DNA of 44,022 nucleotides. Source: Phaeobacter sp. HF9A. GTDB taxonomy: Bacteria; Pseudomonadota; Alphaproteobacteria; Rhodobacterales; Rhodobacteraceae. Made by a program: the position numbers and the translations under genes. This document shows positions 9,040 through 17,326 of the stretch, piece after piece. The number at the start of each line of letters is the position of its first letter. The first letter of the stretch is position 1. Where the stretch lies: NCBI RefSeq assembly GCF_011806385.1, contig NZ_JAATOX010000021.1, forward strand, positions 1 through 44,022. The letters are read 5' to 3'. The notes below the pieces were generated by a model. That model did not search any database, was not told where the DNA came from, and was given only the letters and a program-made list of their open reading frames with translations.

Positions 9040-9241
9040 GTGTCACCTCAATCCGTTTAGGTCGGCCCAGAATATGCCCTGTCCCGGGCGTTTCGCCCTT
9101 GGTGCCATATACGCATGCGGACGTCTGCATAGATTTACGAAAAATTGCGAAATTGGGCGCAGTCTTGCCCGGCACGCGGGGCGCGTTGTTTCAATTCACC
9201 TTAGAAACGCTATGTTAGACCCAGTGCCAGGGAGTTGGGCT

Positions 9242-9937
9242 ATGGATTTTTATGACGCCTTGCATCTGGATTTTTCCGGTCCCGAAAGCGCGGTGGAGGC
9301 GATCTCGCGGCTCACCAGCTCGCGGGTGGTGGTTGTGACCGCGATAACCTCGGTGCCGGATCCGGTGCTGATCTGTGAAAAACTGTTCCGGCTGGAGCGC
9401 TATTGCAGCAGTGCGACCCGATTGGCGTTGGAAGAGGTCACGGAGACCAGCCTGCGGCTGCGCCCGCTCGCCGCGCCGGTGGCGCGGGAGGTGCCGCTTC
9501 GGCTTGCAATTGTTCAGGCGCTGCTCCAGCGGGCCGGATTTCACGGCATCAGCGTCGCGCCGCCAGAGCTGCGCTGGCGGAAGGCACCGGCGCTGCCACG
9601 GCTCGCCACCAGCAAATCTGAACGGCTGACGGATCATGTCCATCAACTGATCAAGGCCGATCCCGCCCGCGCCTGGCGGATCGGCGAGGCGGCGGCGCAT
9701 CTTGATCTGTCCCGCCGCAGCCTGCAACGCTATCTGCTGGCCGAAGGCGGCAGTTTTTCCGAGGTGCTGCGACAGGCTCGCACGGATGTCGCGCAGAGCC
9801 TGTTGCGCAAGCCCGGATGTCGGCTCGGCGAGGTCGGCTATTGTTGCGGCTATGCCGACCAGGCCCATTTTCAGCGCGAATTCCGCAGGGTCACCGGGCT
9901 CACCCCGCGTCAGTTTCAGACAAGCGCCCGCCGCTGA
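9242..9937 (+). CDS. AraC-family transcriptional regulator, short form
   Basis: A 231-residue protein whose last ~100 residues form the AraC DNA-binding domain: first helix-turn-helix around WRIGEAAAHLDLSRRSLQRY and the signature region GEVGYCCGYADQAHFQREF with TGLTPRQF. The N-terminal ~125 residues resemble no sensor domain I can name. I take the ATG at 9242 because AGGGAG precedes it by 8 bases; an in-frame ATG at 9212 would add ten residues. The gene runs divergently from iolB, so it may sense an inositol-related compound, but it could equally act elsewhere. It is followed after 36 bases by the converging yfdX gene. Confidence 0.85.
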   Translation: MDFYDALHLDFSGPESAVEAISRLTSSRVVVVTAITSVPDPVLICEKLFRLERYCSSATRLALEEVTETSLRLRPLAAPVAREVPLRLAIVQALLQRAGFHGISVAPPELRWRKAPALPRLATSKSERLTDHVHQLIKADPARAWRIGEAAAHLDLSRRSLQRYLLAEGGSFSEVLRQARTDVAQSLLRKPGCRLGEVGYCCGYADQAHFQREFRRVTGLTPRQFQTSARR

Positions 9938-9973
9938 CGCGGGGGGCGAGAGCGTGTTGCCGCCTTGCAGCGC

Positions 9974-10609
9974 CTAGTCGGAGGTCCCTTGCTGCGGGAT
10001 CGCATCGACCGAATAGCTGCGCATCAAGACAGGCACCTCAAGCTCCTTGAGGGTCAGGTTGGCGGTATAGTAGTCGCCCTTGTCGATCTGCGCCTTGGCT
10101 TCGTTGAGCTGGGTGGTGACGCTGTCGATTGGCAGCAAGGCTGTCTGCACGTTCACGTCAACCGAGGCCAGGCGCAGCACGTTGAGTGCGTCATCGGTCT
10201 TTCCCTGTTGCATCAGATCTTGTGCCTTATCCAGCGCCGCCTTGGAGTCGTCGGTGGGTTTATACGTCTCGCTCAGTGACATGGCGGAATCGATCGGCAG
10301 GAAACGCGCGGCCAGCTCTGGCTCTTCGGTGTCGCCGATGGTCAGATCGTTGAAGCGTTTCTCGGACATGGTGAACAGCTTGACCGCCTGGTCGATCTTC
10401 TCTTTTGCGGCGGGGATGTCATTGTCAAAGAGAGCAATCCGCGCGGCATGAGCATCGCCCAGCGCCTTCACGGCCTCATCCGCGGTTTGCAGCATCTTGG
10501 CCTGCGTCGCATAGCCGGGCGCTGCCGCGGTGCTTGCATAGGCGGGCGTCAACGCGCTGGTGGACATGAGGGCCACAACGGCGAGCGTTTTGAGTTTGGT
10601 TCCAATCAT
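9974..10609 (-). CDS. YfdX-family periplasmic protein
   Basis: This 211-residue protein starts with a clear Sec signal peptide (MIGTKLKTLAVVALMSTSAL, cleavage probably after AYA), so it should be periplasmic. The mature part is helical and matches the YfdX family: the ADEAVKALGDAHAARIALF region, SEKRF, FLPIDSAMSL, and a second repeat-like half with LLPIDSVTTQLNEAKAQI. E. coli YfdX is induced by the EvgAS acid-resistance system, and related proteins have been described as chaperone-like; the function here is unknown. The ribosome binding site is GAGGAGG. It stands alone between a converging AraC gene and rluA. Confidence 0.85.
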   Translation of the reverse strand: MIGTKLKTLAVVALMSTSALTPAYASTAAAPGYATQAKMLQTADEAVKALGDAHAARIALFDNDIPAAKEKIDQAVKLFTMSEKRFNDLTIGDTEEPELAARFLPIDSAMSLSETYKPTDDSKAALDKAQDLMQQGKTDDALNVLRLASVDVNVQTALLPIDSVTTQLNEAKAQIDKGDYYTANLTLKELEVPVLMRSYSVDAIPQQGTSD

Positions 10610-10732
10610 CTTAGCCTCCTCGGGCTGCTGTGCATGAAACCTATATCGGTCGCGGGTGTTACCCTGACCTGAGGCAAATCATACAATTCTGTGAGGAAGC
10701 TCTCGTTTCGGTCTCGCCAGCTCACGCGGCCG

Positions 10733-11386
10733 TCAGAACGGCGCCTTGGCGCGGAATTTATGCGACACGCCGCCGTCGGGATGTTTGAGCCGCAGTTCTT
10801 CGGAGTGCAGCATCATGCGCGGATACTCCAGCGCCGCCCCGCTGGCATAGAGCGGATCACCGAGGATCGGATGGCCCAGCGACAGCATATGCACCCGCAG
10901 CTGATGCGACCGGCCGGTCTTGGGCATCAGTCTCACCCGGGTCTCTTGCGGATCGGAGCGCAGCACCTTCCAGTCGGTCTCGGCGGGTTTGCCGGTCTCG
11001 TGGCAGACCTTTTGCAGCGGGCGGTTGGGCCAATCGACGATCAGCGGCAGATCCACGGTGCCGGAGCGCGGCTCCAGCTGTCCCGCCAGCCGGGCGACAT
11101 AGGTTTTCTTGGTCATCCGCTTTTCAAATTGCAGGCCAAGGTGGCGCTGCGCATGGGCGGTCATCGCAAAGACCATGACGCCAGAGGTATCGCGGTCCAG
11201 CCGATGCACCAAGAGCGCCTCGGGAAAGGCCGCCTGAATGCGGCTGATCAGGCAATCGGCCAGATGCGCGCCTTTGCCCGGCACCGACAACAGCCCCGCG
11301 GGTTTGTTGACCACAAGGAGCTGCGCGTCATGGTGCAGAATGTCGAGCGGGTCGCTCGGGGGGCAGTATTCGCTGGATACGGTCAT
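10733..11386 (-). CDS. rluA: RluA-type pseudouridine synthase (23S rRNA/tRNA)
   Basis: A 217-residue RNA pseudouridine synthase. The catalytic aspartate lies in HRLDRDTSG, with the conserved VVNKPAGLLSVPG near the start and TGRSHQLRVHM near the end. The stretch VDLPLIVDWPNRPLQKVC followed by HETGKP is very close to E. coli RluA, and the length matches, which favours RluA over the larger RluC/RluD proteins that carry an S4 domain (absent here). E. coli RluA modifies U746 of 23S rRNA and U32 of several tRNAs. It is 50 bases downstream of rarD on the same strand and may be co-transcribed with it. Confidence 0.88.
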   Translation of the reverse strand: MTVSSEYCPPSDPLDILHHDAQLLVVNKPAGLLSVPGKGAHLADCLISRIQAAFPEALLVHRLDRDTSGVMVFAMTAHAQRHLGLQFEKRMTKKTYVARLAGQLEPRSGTVDLPLIVDWPNRPLQKVCHETGKPAETDWKVLRSDPQETRVRLMPKTGRSHQLRVHMLSLGHPILGDPLYASGAALEYPRMMLHSEELRLKHPDGGVSHKFRAKAPF

Positions 11387-11436
11387 GAGCGCTGCCTAGC
11401 GGGCAACGGCTGCGCTGGCAAGATCCCCGAGCGGGA

Positions 11437-12357
11437 TCAACCGGCCGCCGCCACCGGCACCCGCCCCCTGCGCCGCAGTTGCCGCAACAGCGAGACGGAA
11501 TAGATCACCAGCGCCGCCCAGATCAGCGGGAAGGCCACCATGCGGGCGCCGCCAAAGGGTTCCTTGAACACAAAGACCGCCACCAGGAAAATCATCGTCG
11601 GCGCAATATATTGCAGGATCGCGATGGTAGAGAGCCGCAGCAGCTTGGCGCCATTGGCATAGAGCAGCAACGGCACGGCGGTGACCACGCCACAGCACAG
11701 CAGCAACAGCGTATCATAGCGATCAGCGCCAAAATGCCCCTGCCCGGTGGCGCTGAGGTAAGCGATATAGCCCAGCGCCGGGATGGTGAGGATCAGCACC
11801 TCCAGCAGGAAGCCCTGATTGGGGCCGATGGGCAGGGATTTCTTGAAGAACGCGTAAAACCCCCAGGAAACGGTCAGCCCCAGGGCCACCACCGGCACGC
11901 GGCCGGATTCCACCGTCAGGATGATCACCGCCACCGCTGCCAGCGCCACCGCGAGGACCTGCGCCCGGGTCAGGCGCTCGCCCAGCAGCACCGCGCCCAT
12001 GGCGATGGAAAACAGCGGGTTGATGTAATAGCCCAGCGCCGCCTCCAGCGCGTAGCCGGCGCCGATGGACCAGACATAGATGCACCAGTTGATCGAAATT
12101 AGCAGCGCGGTGACACAGCCCATGGCCAGCACCCGGGGGCTGCGCAGGGCCGCCTTCAGATCGCCCAGCCGCCGCTGCATGACCAGCAAGAGACCGGCGA
12201 TCGGCAGCGACCAGAGAACCCGATGCGCCACCACTTCGCTGGGCGGGATATGCGACACGAGTTTCATGAAGAGCGGCAGGAATCCCCAGAGGAGATAGGC
12301 CGTAATCGCCAGGGCGAGCCCCTGCGGGGTATCCACGTTTTCAGATTTGCTGCTCAT
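11437..12357 (-). CDS. rarD: RarD-type EamA/DMT transporter
   Basis: This 306-residue inner-membrane protein has about ten hydrophobic segments in two EamA halves, as in drug/metabolite transporters. The start GLALAITAYLLWGFLPLFMK and the following HIPPSEVVAHRVLWS are characteristic of RarD proteins, as are INWCIYVWSI and ALGYYINPL, and later LQYIAPTMIFLVAV. RarD was named for a chloramphenicol-sensitivity phenotype; its substrate is not known. The C terminus ends in a basic RRRGRVPVA tail. It is likely an operon head, with rluA following 50 bases downstream. Confidence 0.9.
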   Translation of the reverse strand: MSSKSENVDTPQGLALAITAYLLWGFLPLFMKLVSHIPPSEVVAHRVLWSLPIAGLLLVMQRRLGDLKAALRSPRVLAMGCVTALLISINWCIYVWSIGAGYALEAALGYYINPLFSIAMGAVLLGERLTRAQVLAVALAAVAVIILTVESGRVPVVALGLTVSWGFYAFFKKSLPIGPNQGFLLEVLILTIPALGYIAYLSATGQGHFGADRYDTLLLLCCGVVTAVPLLLYANGAKLLRLSTIAILQYIAPTMIFLVAVFVFKEPFGGARMVAFPLIWAALVIYSVSLLRQLRRRGRVPVAAAG

Positions 12358-12438
12358 GGTCGGCCTCCCTGCCGGCGAATCAAAGGGTCAGACAGATGGC
12401 GACAACCACTTAACACATAAAGGAAAATCACTGTCCCG

Positions 12439-12467
12439 CCCGGATCTCCGGTCCGGCGACATCCGGG
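12439..12467 (-). terminator. Probable terminator downstream of the homocysteine methyltransferase gene
   Basis: A perfect seven-pair stem, CCCGGAT (12439-12445) with ATCCGGG (12461-12467), encloses an inner CCGG-T-CCGG repeat. It lies 43 bases after the methyltransferase stop, between that gene and rarD. There is no long T tract, so the termination role is moderate inference. Confidence 0.45.
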
Positions 12468-12509
12468 AATTAGCAGATTTGTCAGCGCTTTACACGATCA
12501 GACGTTAGG

Positions 12510-13406
12510 TCATACGATACGATGCCCCGCCGCCCGCAGGCCCCGCGCGAGCTCGGCGATATGGTCCGGGCCGACTTCGCAGCAGCCGCCGATAATCGTG
12601 GCGCCCCGTGCGACCCAATCCATTGCGTAGCTGGCATAGGCTGCGGGGCCAAGGTCGCTGCGGCGCGCCAAGGCATCCACGGTCGGCGCATCCTGCAAAA
12701 ACGCCTCGGCGATGCCGTCAAACCCATTGGCAAAAGCCCCGAACGGCAGGCTGGCGCCGGCGATAATCTCCAGCGCGGAGGCCACGACCTCTGGCCGGGA
12801 ACAGTTGATCAGAACCGCCGCGACCTCATGGCTGGCCAGAAGCGGCAGGACCTCTGCCAGAGGCTCGCCAGAGCGCAGCCGTGTGCCATCGGTATCCATC
12901 ACCGTAAAGGCGATCCAAACCGGCTTGCCAAGCCCGCAGATCCCGCGCAGCACGCCCTCGGCCTCCTGCACCGAGGACACGGTTTCGGCCAGCAGCAGAT
13001 CCACATGCGGCAGCATCCACGTTGCGATCTCGGCAAAGGCCCGGGCGGCCAGCGCGGGGTCCGGTTTCAAATCCGGGCGATAGGAGGCATAGAGCGGCCC
13101 CAGCGCCCCGGCTATGCGGCCCTCAGGATAGGCATCCCGCGCCGTTTTTGCCTGTGTTAGAGCCACTTCCAGCAGCGCAAACAGCTGATCTTCCTTCTCC
13201 ACGCGTGCCAGTCGGCTGCGGTGCAGCGCGTAGGTGTTGGTCGTCGCCACCGTTGCCCCGGCGGCGAAATAATCGCGATGCAGGCGGCCAACCAGATCCG
13301 GCGCGTCCATCATCACCGATGTGGACCAGAGCGGCGTGGCCGCATCCCCTTTGCGCCGCACCAGCTCCTGGCCGATGGAGCCATCAAGGAGTGTTATATC
13401 TGCCAT
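12510..13406 (-). CDS. Homocysteine S-methyltransferase family protein
   Basis: A 298-residue zinc methyltransferase of the Pfam S-methyl_trans type (MmuM/BHMT fold). The start LLDGSIGQEL is the family opening, TTNTYALHRSRL follows, and the three zinc-ligand cysteines are present: one in INCSRPE and two in IIGGCCEVGPDHI near the end. It should move a methyl group from S-methylmethionine, betaine or a similar donor to homocysteine or another thiol; the donor cannot be told from sequence. It stands alone between rarD and the GFA/LysE pair. No corrinoid protein or other methionine genes are near. Confidence 0.88.
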   Translation of the reverse strand: MADITLLDGSIGQELVRRKGDAATPLWSTSVMMDAPDLVGRLHRDYFAAGATVATTNTYALHRSRLARVEKEDQLFALLEVALTQAKTARDAYPEGRIAGALGPLYASYRPDLKPDPALAARAFAEIATWMLPHVDLLLAETVSSVQEAEGVLRGICGLGKPVWIAFTVMDTDGTRLRSGEPLAEVLPLLASHEVAAVLINCSRPEVVASALEIIAGASLPFGAFANGFDGIAEAFLQDAPTVDALARRSDLGPAAYASYAMDWVARGATIIGGCCEVGPDHIAELARGLRAAGHRIV

Positions 13407-13540
13407 GCCCGTCGCCTCTCTCGTTCTGCGGATCTCAACGCGGGGGACCCCGCCGCAATACAGCCTGCGCTGACGCTGGCCCTCATGATGACCATAGCGG
13501 CCTGCCTTGGAAAGCCGGTGAAGCGCCTAACGCCGCTGCC

Positions 13541-13915
13541 CTACTGGGCGTGCTGCGGCAGCCCGTCGGCGATGTCGTAGTAATCGCCCTTGTCGGCCAC
13601 AAAGATATGCTTTGCCAGCTTGAGCCCCGTCGGGTTGCTCACCGCGCCAAGGGCAAAGCTGGTGGTGTCCTCGTCCAGCGCCTTCCAGAACAGGAAGGAG
13701 CCGCATTTGGCGCAGAATCCGCGTTTGGCCGCCGCGCTGGAGGCGTACCAGGTGACCTCGCCGGTGATGGTCAGATCGCTATCCGCCACATAGGCCGAGG
13801 ACCAGACGCCGCCGGATTGGCGACGGCATTGGCCGCAATGGCACATGGAGATGCCCCTGGGCTCTGCCCCGGTTTCAAAGTGGATATTGCCGCAAAGACA
13901 GTGGCCCTTGATCAT
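13541..13915 (-). CDS. GFA-family (glutathione-dependent formaldehyde-activating type) protein
   Basis: A 124-residue zinc protein of the GFA/CENP-V fold. The zinc ligands are visible as GHCLCGNI at the start, CHCGQCRRQSGG and GFCAKCGSFLFW, which are the family's conserved CxC, CxxC and CxxC sets. GFA members were proposed to join glutathione and formaldehyde, but most paralogues have no proven activity. The start overlaps the LysE-family stop (ATGA), with GGAGGG eight bases upstream, so the two genes are translationally coupled. Nothing nearby points to formaldehyde metabolism, so I give only the family. Confidence 0.88.
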   Translation of the reverse strand: MIKGHCLCGNIHFETGAEPRGISMCHCGQCRRQSGGVWSSAYVADSDLTITGEVTWYASSAAAKRGFCAKCGSFLFWKALDEDTTSFALGAVSNPTGLKLAKHIFVADKGDYYDIADGLPQHAQ

Positions 13916-14541
13916 GATGTGCCCTCCAGATTGGGTGTGCTGCTGGCCCCGAGAAGGACGCCGTAGACAATGAAACAGATCGCCAGGAGACGGCGGATCC
14001 AGACGTTGAACACCGCCGCCAGAGCTGCGCGGCCCATGCCCACGCCCAGCAGAGTAAAGCCGGTATAGCTGAGCGTCGTCAACGTCAGCGCGGTTGGCAC
14101 GATCACCGCCATCTGCGACCAGATCGGCACATCCGGCTGCACGAACTGGGAAAAGGCGGCGAGATATCCCGCGACGCTCTTGGGGTTGATCGTGGCAACC
14201 GCAAGCGCATGCAGATAGACATGCCGCGCCGGGCGTTCGACCGCCGGGGCGGGCTTGGTGGCATTGCGCCAGCCGCGCAGGCCCTGAAAGATCAGAAACC
14301 CCGCCCCAACCAGTTTCGCGATAAAGAACCCGGTGGGCGAGGCCGCAATCAGCGCCGTCACCCCCAGCGCCGAGAGCAGCAGAAAGGCGCTCGCCTGTGT
14401 CAGGATGGCCAGCACCCCCAGCATCGCCTTGCCAAAGCCGAGGTTCATGCCGTTGGAGATGCAATTCACCGCATTCGGCCCCGGCGTGGTGACAAAGGCG
14501 ACCCAAAAGAGCGCAAAGAGGAGCCAGGCATCAAAGCTCAT
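13912..14541 (-). CDS. LysE/RhtB-family amino acid exporter
   Basis: A 209-residue inner-membrane protein with about six hydrophobic segments. The N-terminal TPGPNAVNCISNGMNLGFGK is the LysE family signature, with the later INPKSVAGYLAAFSQF also typical. Members export lysine, threonine, homoserine or related metabolites; the substrate is not predictable. It is coupled by a four-base overlap to the GFA gene downstream and starts 36 bases after the fRMsr gene, so the three may share a transcript. Confidence 0.88.
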   Translation of the reverse strand: MSFDAWLLFALFWVAFVTTPGPNAVNCISNGMNLGFGKAMLGVLAILTQASAFLLLSALGVTALIAASPTGFFIAKLVGAGFLIFQGLRGWRNATKPAPAVERPARHVYLHALAVATINPKSVAGYLAAFSQFVQPDVPIWSQMAVIVPTALTLTTLSYTGFTLLGVGMGRAALAAVFNVWIRRLLAICFIVYGVLLGASSTPNLEGTS

Positions 14542-14577
14542 GAGGGGGCCTTGGGGCGAGGCTGCAACAGGACAAGC

Positions 14578-15033
14578 TCACAGCCGCCCAAACACCGCGT
14601 CCAGGAGCGCGGCGAGCCGCGTTGCGTCCTCCTGGGTGAAGGCCGCGGGCTGGTTGCTGTCGATATCCAGCACCCCGATCACCGCCCCCGCGCCATTGCG
14701 CACCGGCAGCACGATCTCGGATCGGGTGGCGGAGGAACAGGCGATATGGCCGGGAAAGGCCTCGACGTCGTCCACCAGCTGCACCGCGTTCAGGCGGGCC
14801 GCCGCGCCGCAGACACCCCGGGCAAAGGGGATCACAAGACAGCCGTGGCCGCCCTGATAGGGGCCGATCTTCAGGAGCTCCGGTTCGGTGACGCGGTAAA
14901 ACCCGGTCCAGTCAAAGCGATCATCGGCGTGATGCAGCTCGCAGGCCAGCGTGGCCATCAGGGCGATCTCGTCGGTTTCCCCCTCGGTGAGCGCGGCCAC
15001 GGTTTTGGTCAGATCATCATAGTTCACAAGCAT
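14578..15033 (-). CDS. msrC: Free methionine-(R)-sulfoxide reductase (fRMsr), GAF domain
   Basis: This 151-residue single GAF-domain protein reduces free L-methionine-(R)-sulfoxide. The family's marker segments are all present: DWTGFYRV, GPYQGGHGC, IPFARGVCGAAA, DVEAFPGHIAC and SEIVLPVRN. The three cysteines used in catalysis and disulfide exchange in E. coli fRMsr (in GC, GVC and IAC) are conserved. I start at the ATG at 15033 (MLVNYDDL); a longer frame upstream would run through the thiolase terminator and is not family sequence. It fits with the peroxiredoxin nearby as oxidative-damage repair, though the two are not in an operon. Confidence 0.92.
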   Translation of the reverse strand: MLVNYDDLTKTVAALTEGETDEIALMATLACELHHADDRFDWTGFYRVTEPELLKIGPYQGGHGCLVIPFARGVCGAAARLNAVQLVDDVEAFPGHIACSSATRSEIVLPVRNGAGAVIGVLDIDSNQPAAFTQEDATRLAALLDAVFGRL

Positions 15034-15060
15034 CAAAGTTTCGCTTTTTTGAATATTAAG

Positions 15061-15082
15061 GGAGGGGGAGGCATCCCCCTCC
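15061..15082 (-). terminator. Rho-independent terminator of the thiolase gene
   Basis: A perfect nine-pair stem (GGAGGGGGA at 15061-15069 with TCCCCCTCC at 15074-15082) lies just after the thiolase stop, read on the minus strand, and is followed there by an AT-rich CTTAATATTC stretch. It separates the thiolase gene from the fRMsr gene. Confidence 0.75.
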
Positions 15083-15112
15083 GCCGTCACCACCCTGCGG
15101 GGCGGGACCGAA

Positions 15113-16285
15113 TCAAACCCGCTCGATCGCGATGGCGGTGCCTTCACCACCGCCGATACAAATCGCCGCAACGCCACGGCGCAGGTCGCGTTTTTCCAGC
15201 GCGTTCAGCAGCGTCACGATGATGCGCGCGCCAGAAGCCCCGATCGGGTGACCCAGCGCGCAGGCGCCGCCGTTCACGTTGATCCTTTCCCGGGGCACGC
15301 CCATCTCGCGCATGAAGGCCATGGGCACCACCGCGAAGGCCTCGTTGACCTCCCAGAGGTCCACGTCCTCCACATCCCAGCCGATCCGGCTGAGCAGCTT
15401 GCGCGCGGCGGGCACCGGCGCGGTGGTGAACCAACCCGGCGCCTGCGCATGGCTGGCGTGGCCCAGGATCTCTGCCTTGACCTGCAAGCCCCGCGCGGCT
15501 GCCGCATCCTCGGAGGCCAGAACCAGGGCCGCCGCCCCGTCCGAGATCGAGGAGGAGTTCGCCGCCGTCACCGTGCCGCCTTCGCGGAAGGCCGGTTTCA
15601 GGGTCGGGATCTTGTCCGGCCGCGCGGTTTTCGGCTGTTCGTCCACATCGGTGACAACCTCGCCTTTGCGCGTCTTTACAATGACTTCGGTGATTTCACC
15701 GTCAAAAGCGCCGCTCTCTTGCGCCGCCAACGCATTCGCCAGTGAGCCCAGCGCAAATTCGTCCTGCTCTTCGCGGGTGAAGTGGTAATGTTCGGCGCAG
15801 TCTTCGGCGAATGTACCCATCAAACGGCCCCGATCATAGGCGTCTTCCAGCCCGTCGAGGAACATGTGGTCGATCACCTGACCATGGCCGATCCGCGCGC
15901 CGCCGCGCATCTTGGGCAGCAAATAGGGCGCGTTTGTCATGCTTTCCATGCCGCCGGCAACGATCACATCCGCGCCGCCAAGCGCCAGACGGTCCATCGC
16001 CATCATCGCCGCTTTCATGCCAGAGCCGCACATCTTGTTGAGCGTGGTGGCCGGGACATCCTCGCCAAGCCCGGCGGCAAATCCGGCCTGCCGCGCCGGG
16101 GCCTGCCCCTGACCTGCGGGCAGAACGCAGCCCATCAGAACCTCGTCCACGGTCTCGGCGCCGGCCCGTTGCATCGCCGCTTTGATCGCGCTGCCCCCCA
16201 GCTCCGCCGCTGGAACGCCGTCATACATGCCCTGAAAGCCGCCCATGGGCGTTCGGGCCGCCCCGCAAATAAATACTCTGCCCAT
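15113..16285 (-). CDS. Acetyl-CoA C-acyltransferase (thiolase)
   Basis: A 390-residue thiolase, which joins or cleaves acyl-CoA units. The acyl-accepting cysteine is in LNKMCGSGMKA, the catalytic histidine in GGACALGHPIGASG and the second cysteine in CIGGGEG. The NEAFAVVPMAFMRE motif is also present. The ATG at 16285 is preferred because GGAGGA lies 7 bases upstream; a TTG five codons earlier overlaps that site. It is monocistronic, with no polyhydroxybutyrate, beta-oxidation or mevalonate partner beside it, so whether it is biosynthetic or degradative is open. The gene diverges from the STAS/HATPase pair and shares a 94-base promoter region with it. Confidence 0.93.
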   Translation of the reverse strand: MGRVFICGAARTPMGGFQGMYDGVPAAELGGSAIKAAMQRAGAETVDEVLMGCVLPAGQGQAPARQAGFAAGLGEDVPATTLNKMCGSGMKAAMMAMDRLALGGADVIVAGGMESMTNAPYLLPKMRGGARIGHGQVIDHMFLDGLEDAYDRGRLMGTFAEDCAEHYHFTREEQDEFALGSLANALAAQESGAFDGEITEVIVKTRKGEVVTDVDEQPKTARPDKIPTLKPAFREGGTVTAANSSSISDGAAALVLASEDAAAARGLQVKAEILGHASHAQAPGWFTTAPVPAARKLLSRIGWDVEDVDLWEVNEAFAVVPMAFMREMGVPRERINVNGGACALGHPIGASGARIIVTLLNALEKRDLRRGVAAICIGGGEGTAIAIERV

Positions 16286-16379
16286 TCTTAATTCCTCCAA
16301 TTTTCCATGCTATCCATACTGAATAATAACAATTAAGGTCTAGGGTGAGTTCCAGATTTGATGAGCTGAGGAACGTGAA

Positions 16380-16724
16380 ATGAGCCTGACAAGTACGGTA
16401 GCAGATGGCGCGCAGGTGGTGACGGTGAACGCCCAGCGCATTGATGCAGCCATGGCCATTCAATTCAAGGAAGACATGCGCAGCGAGACAGAAGATGGCC
16501 CGGAACGTGTCATCCTGGACCTGTCGAATGTGGATTTTATCGATTCCAGCGGCCTGGGGGCGATCGTCGCCGCGATGAAGCAGCTGGGCGCGGCACGCAA
16601 GCTGGACCTCGCCGGGTTGACTCCGATGGTGGACAAGGTCTTTCGCCTGACCCGCATGGATACTGTTTTCAATCTTTACAGCACGCTTCAGGACGCTCTG
16701 GATCCTGAGCAAGTCGAAAATTGA
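16380..16724 (+). CDS. STAS-domain anti-anti-sigma factor (SpoIIAA/RsbV-like)
   Basis: A 114-residue STAS protein of partner-switching systems, in which a HATPase kinase phosphorylates a serine to release or bind the antagonist. The motif NVDFIDSSGLGAIV is present, with the phosphorylatable serine expected at residue 56 or 57 in DSSGLG. GAGGAA lies 7 bases before the ATG at 16380. The HATPase gene begins 33 bases downstream, so the two form a pair. No sigma factor or PP2C-type phosphatase is adjacent, so the output is unknown: general stress response control, a surface-attachment switch or another target are all possible. Confidence 0.88.
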   Translation: MSLTSTVADGAQVVTVNAQRIDAAMAIQFKEDMRSETEDGPERVILDLSNVDFIDSSGLGAIVAAMKQLGAARKLDLAGLTPMVDKVFRLTRMDTVFNLYSTLQDALDPEQVEN

Positions 16725-16757
16725 GTCCGCTACAACCGTGCCTGGAGCCTGAACTAA

Positions 16758-17192
16758 ATGGTTGAAACCTTCGCCTGCTCCTTCAGGGCGACCGAGCTAG
16801 ACGCCCGCCGGGGCATCGTTTCGGTGGTTGAACGCCTGAAGGAAATGGGTATCCCCAATACCCGGGTTGACGAGGTGCAAATCGCCCTCGCCGAGGCCGT
16901 GAATAACGTGGTGGAGCATGCCTACGCCGAAACCACCACGGGCGATGTTCTGATCCGCTGCAATCTTTTCCCAGATCGGCTCTGGGTAGAGATCCGCGAT
17001 GCAGGCGCGCCCTTCCCGGACGCGAAACTGCCAGAGGGCAAAGCGGTGGATGTCGACACCCCGCTGGAGAATCTCCCCGAGGGCGGTTTTGGCTGGCTCC
17101 TGATCCGCGAACTCGCCAATGACGTGCAGTACCAGCGCAATCTGGACAACAACCAGCTGTCGCTGTGCTTTGAAATCCAGCTGACCAGTTGA
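16758..17192 (+). CDS. Serine-kinase/anti-sigma factor-type ATP-binding protein (RsbW/SpoIIAB-like)
   Basis: A 144-residue GHKL ATPase of the HATPase_c_2 type. The N box is EAVNNVVEHAY, the G1 box IRDAGAPF and the G2 box GGFGWLLIRELAND, so nucleotide binding should be intact. There is no dimerisation/histidine domain, which separates it from sensor kinases. In the RsbW/SpoIIAB model it would phosphorylate the upstream STAS protein and bind a sigma factor or other partner when free. GGAG lies about 11 bases before the ATG. The pair is followed by a 290-base gap holding a large inverted repeat, then by the GGT-like gene. Confidence 0.88.
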   Translation: MVETFACSFRATELDARRGIVSVVERLKEMGIPNTRVDEVQIALAEAVNNVVEHAYAETTTGDVLIRCNLFPDRLWVEIRDAGAPFPDAKLPEGKAVDVDTPLENLPEGGFGWLLIRELANDVQYQRNLDNNQLSLCFEIQLTS

Positions 17193-17326
17193 GCGCAGAG
17201 CAGGCGCACGACATGCATCAGAGGTATCGCGAGAGTCGCCCGATACGCCACAAATTCGCCGCAAGACCGGCACATCAGCGCCGAATTGGTAAGGAAAAAC
17301 TCAATCCGTAGCTGCTTGATAGCTTC

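Noticed and set aside
13440..13453. Short GC palindrome between the homocysteine methyltransferase and GFA genes
   Set aside because: The stem is only five to six pairs with a tiny loop and no T tract; expected by chance in GC-rich sequence.
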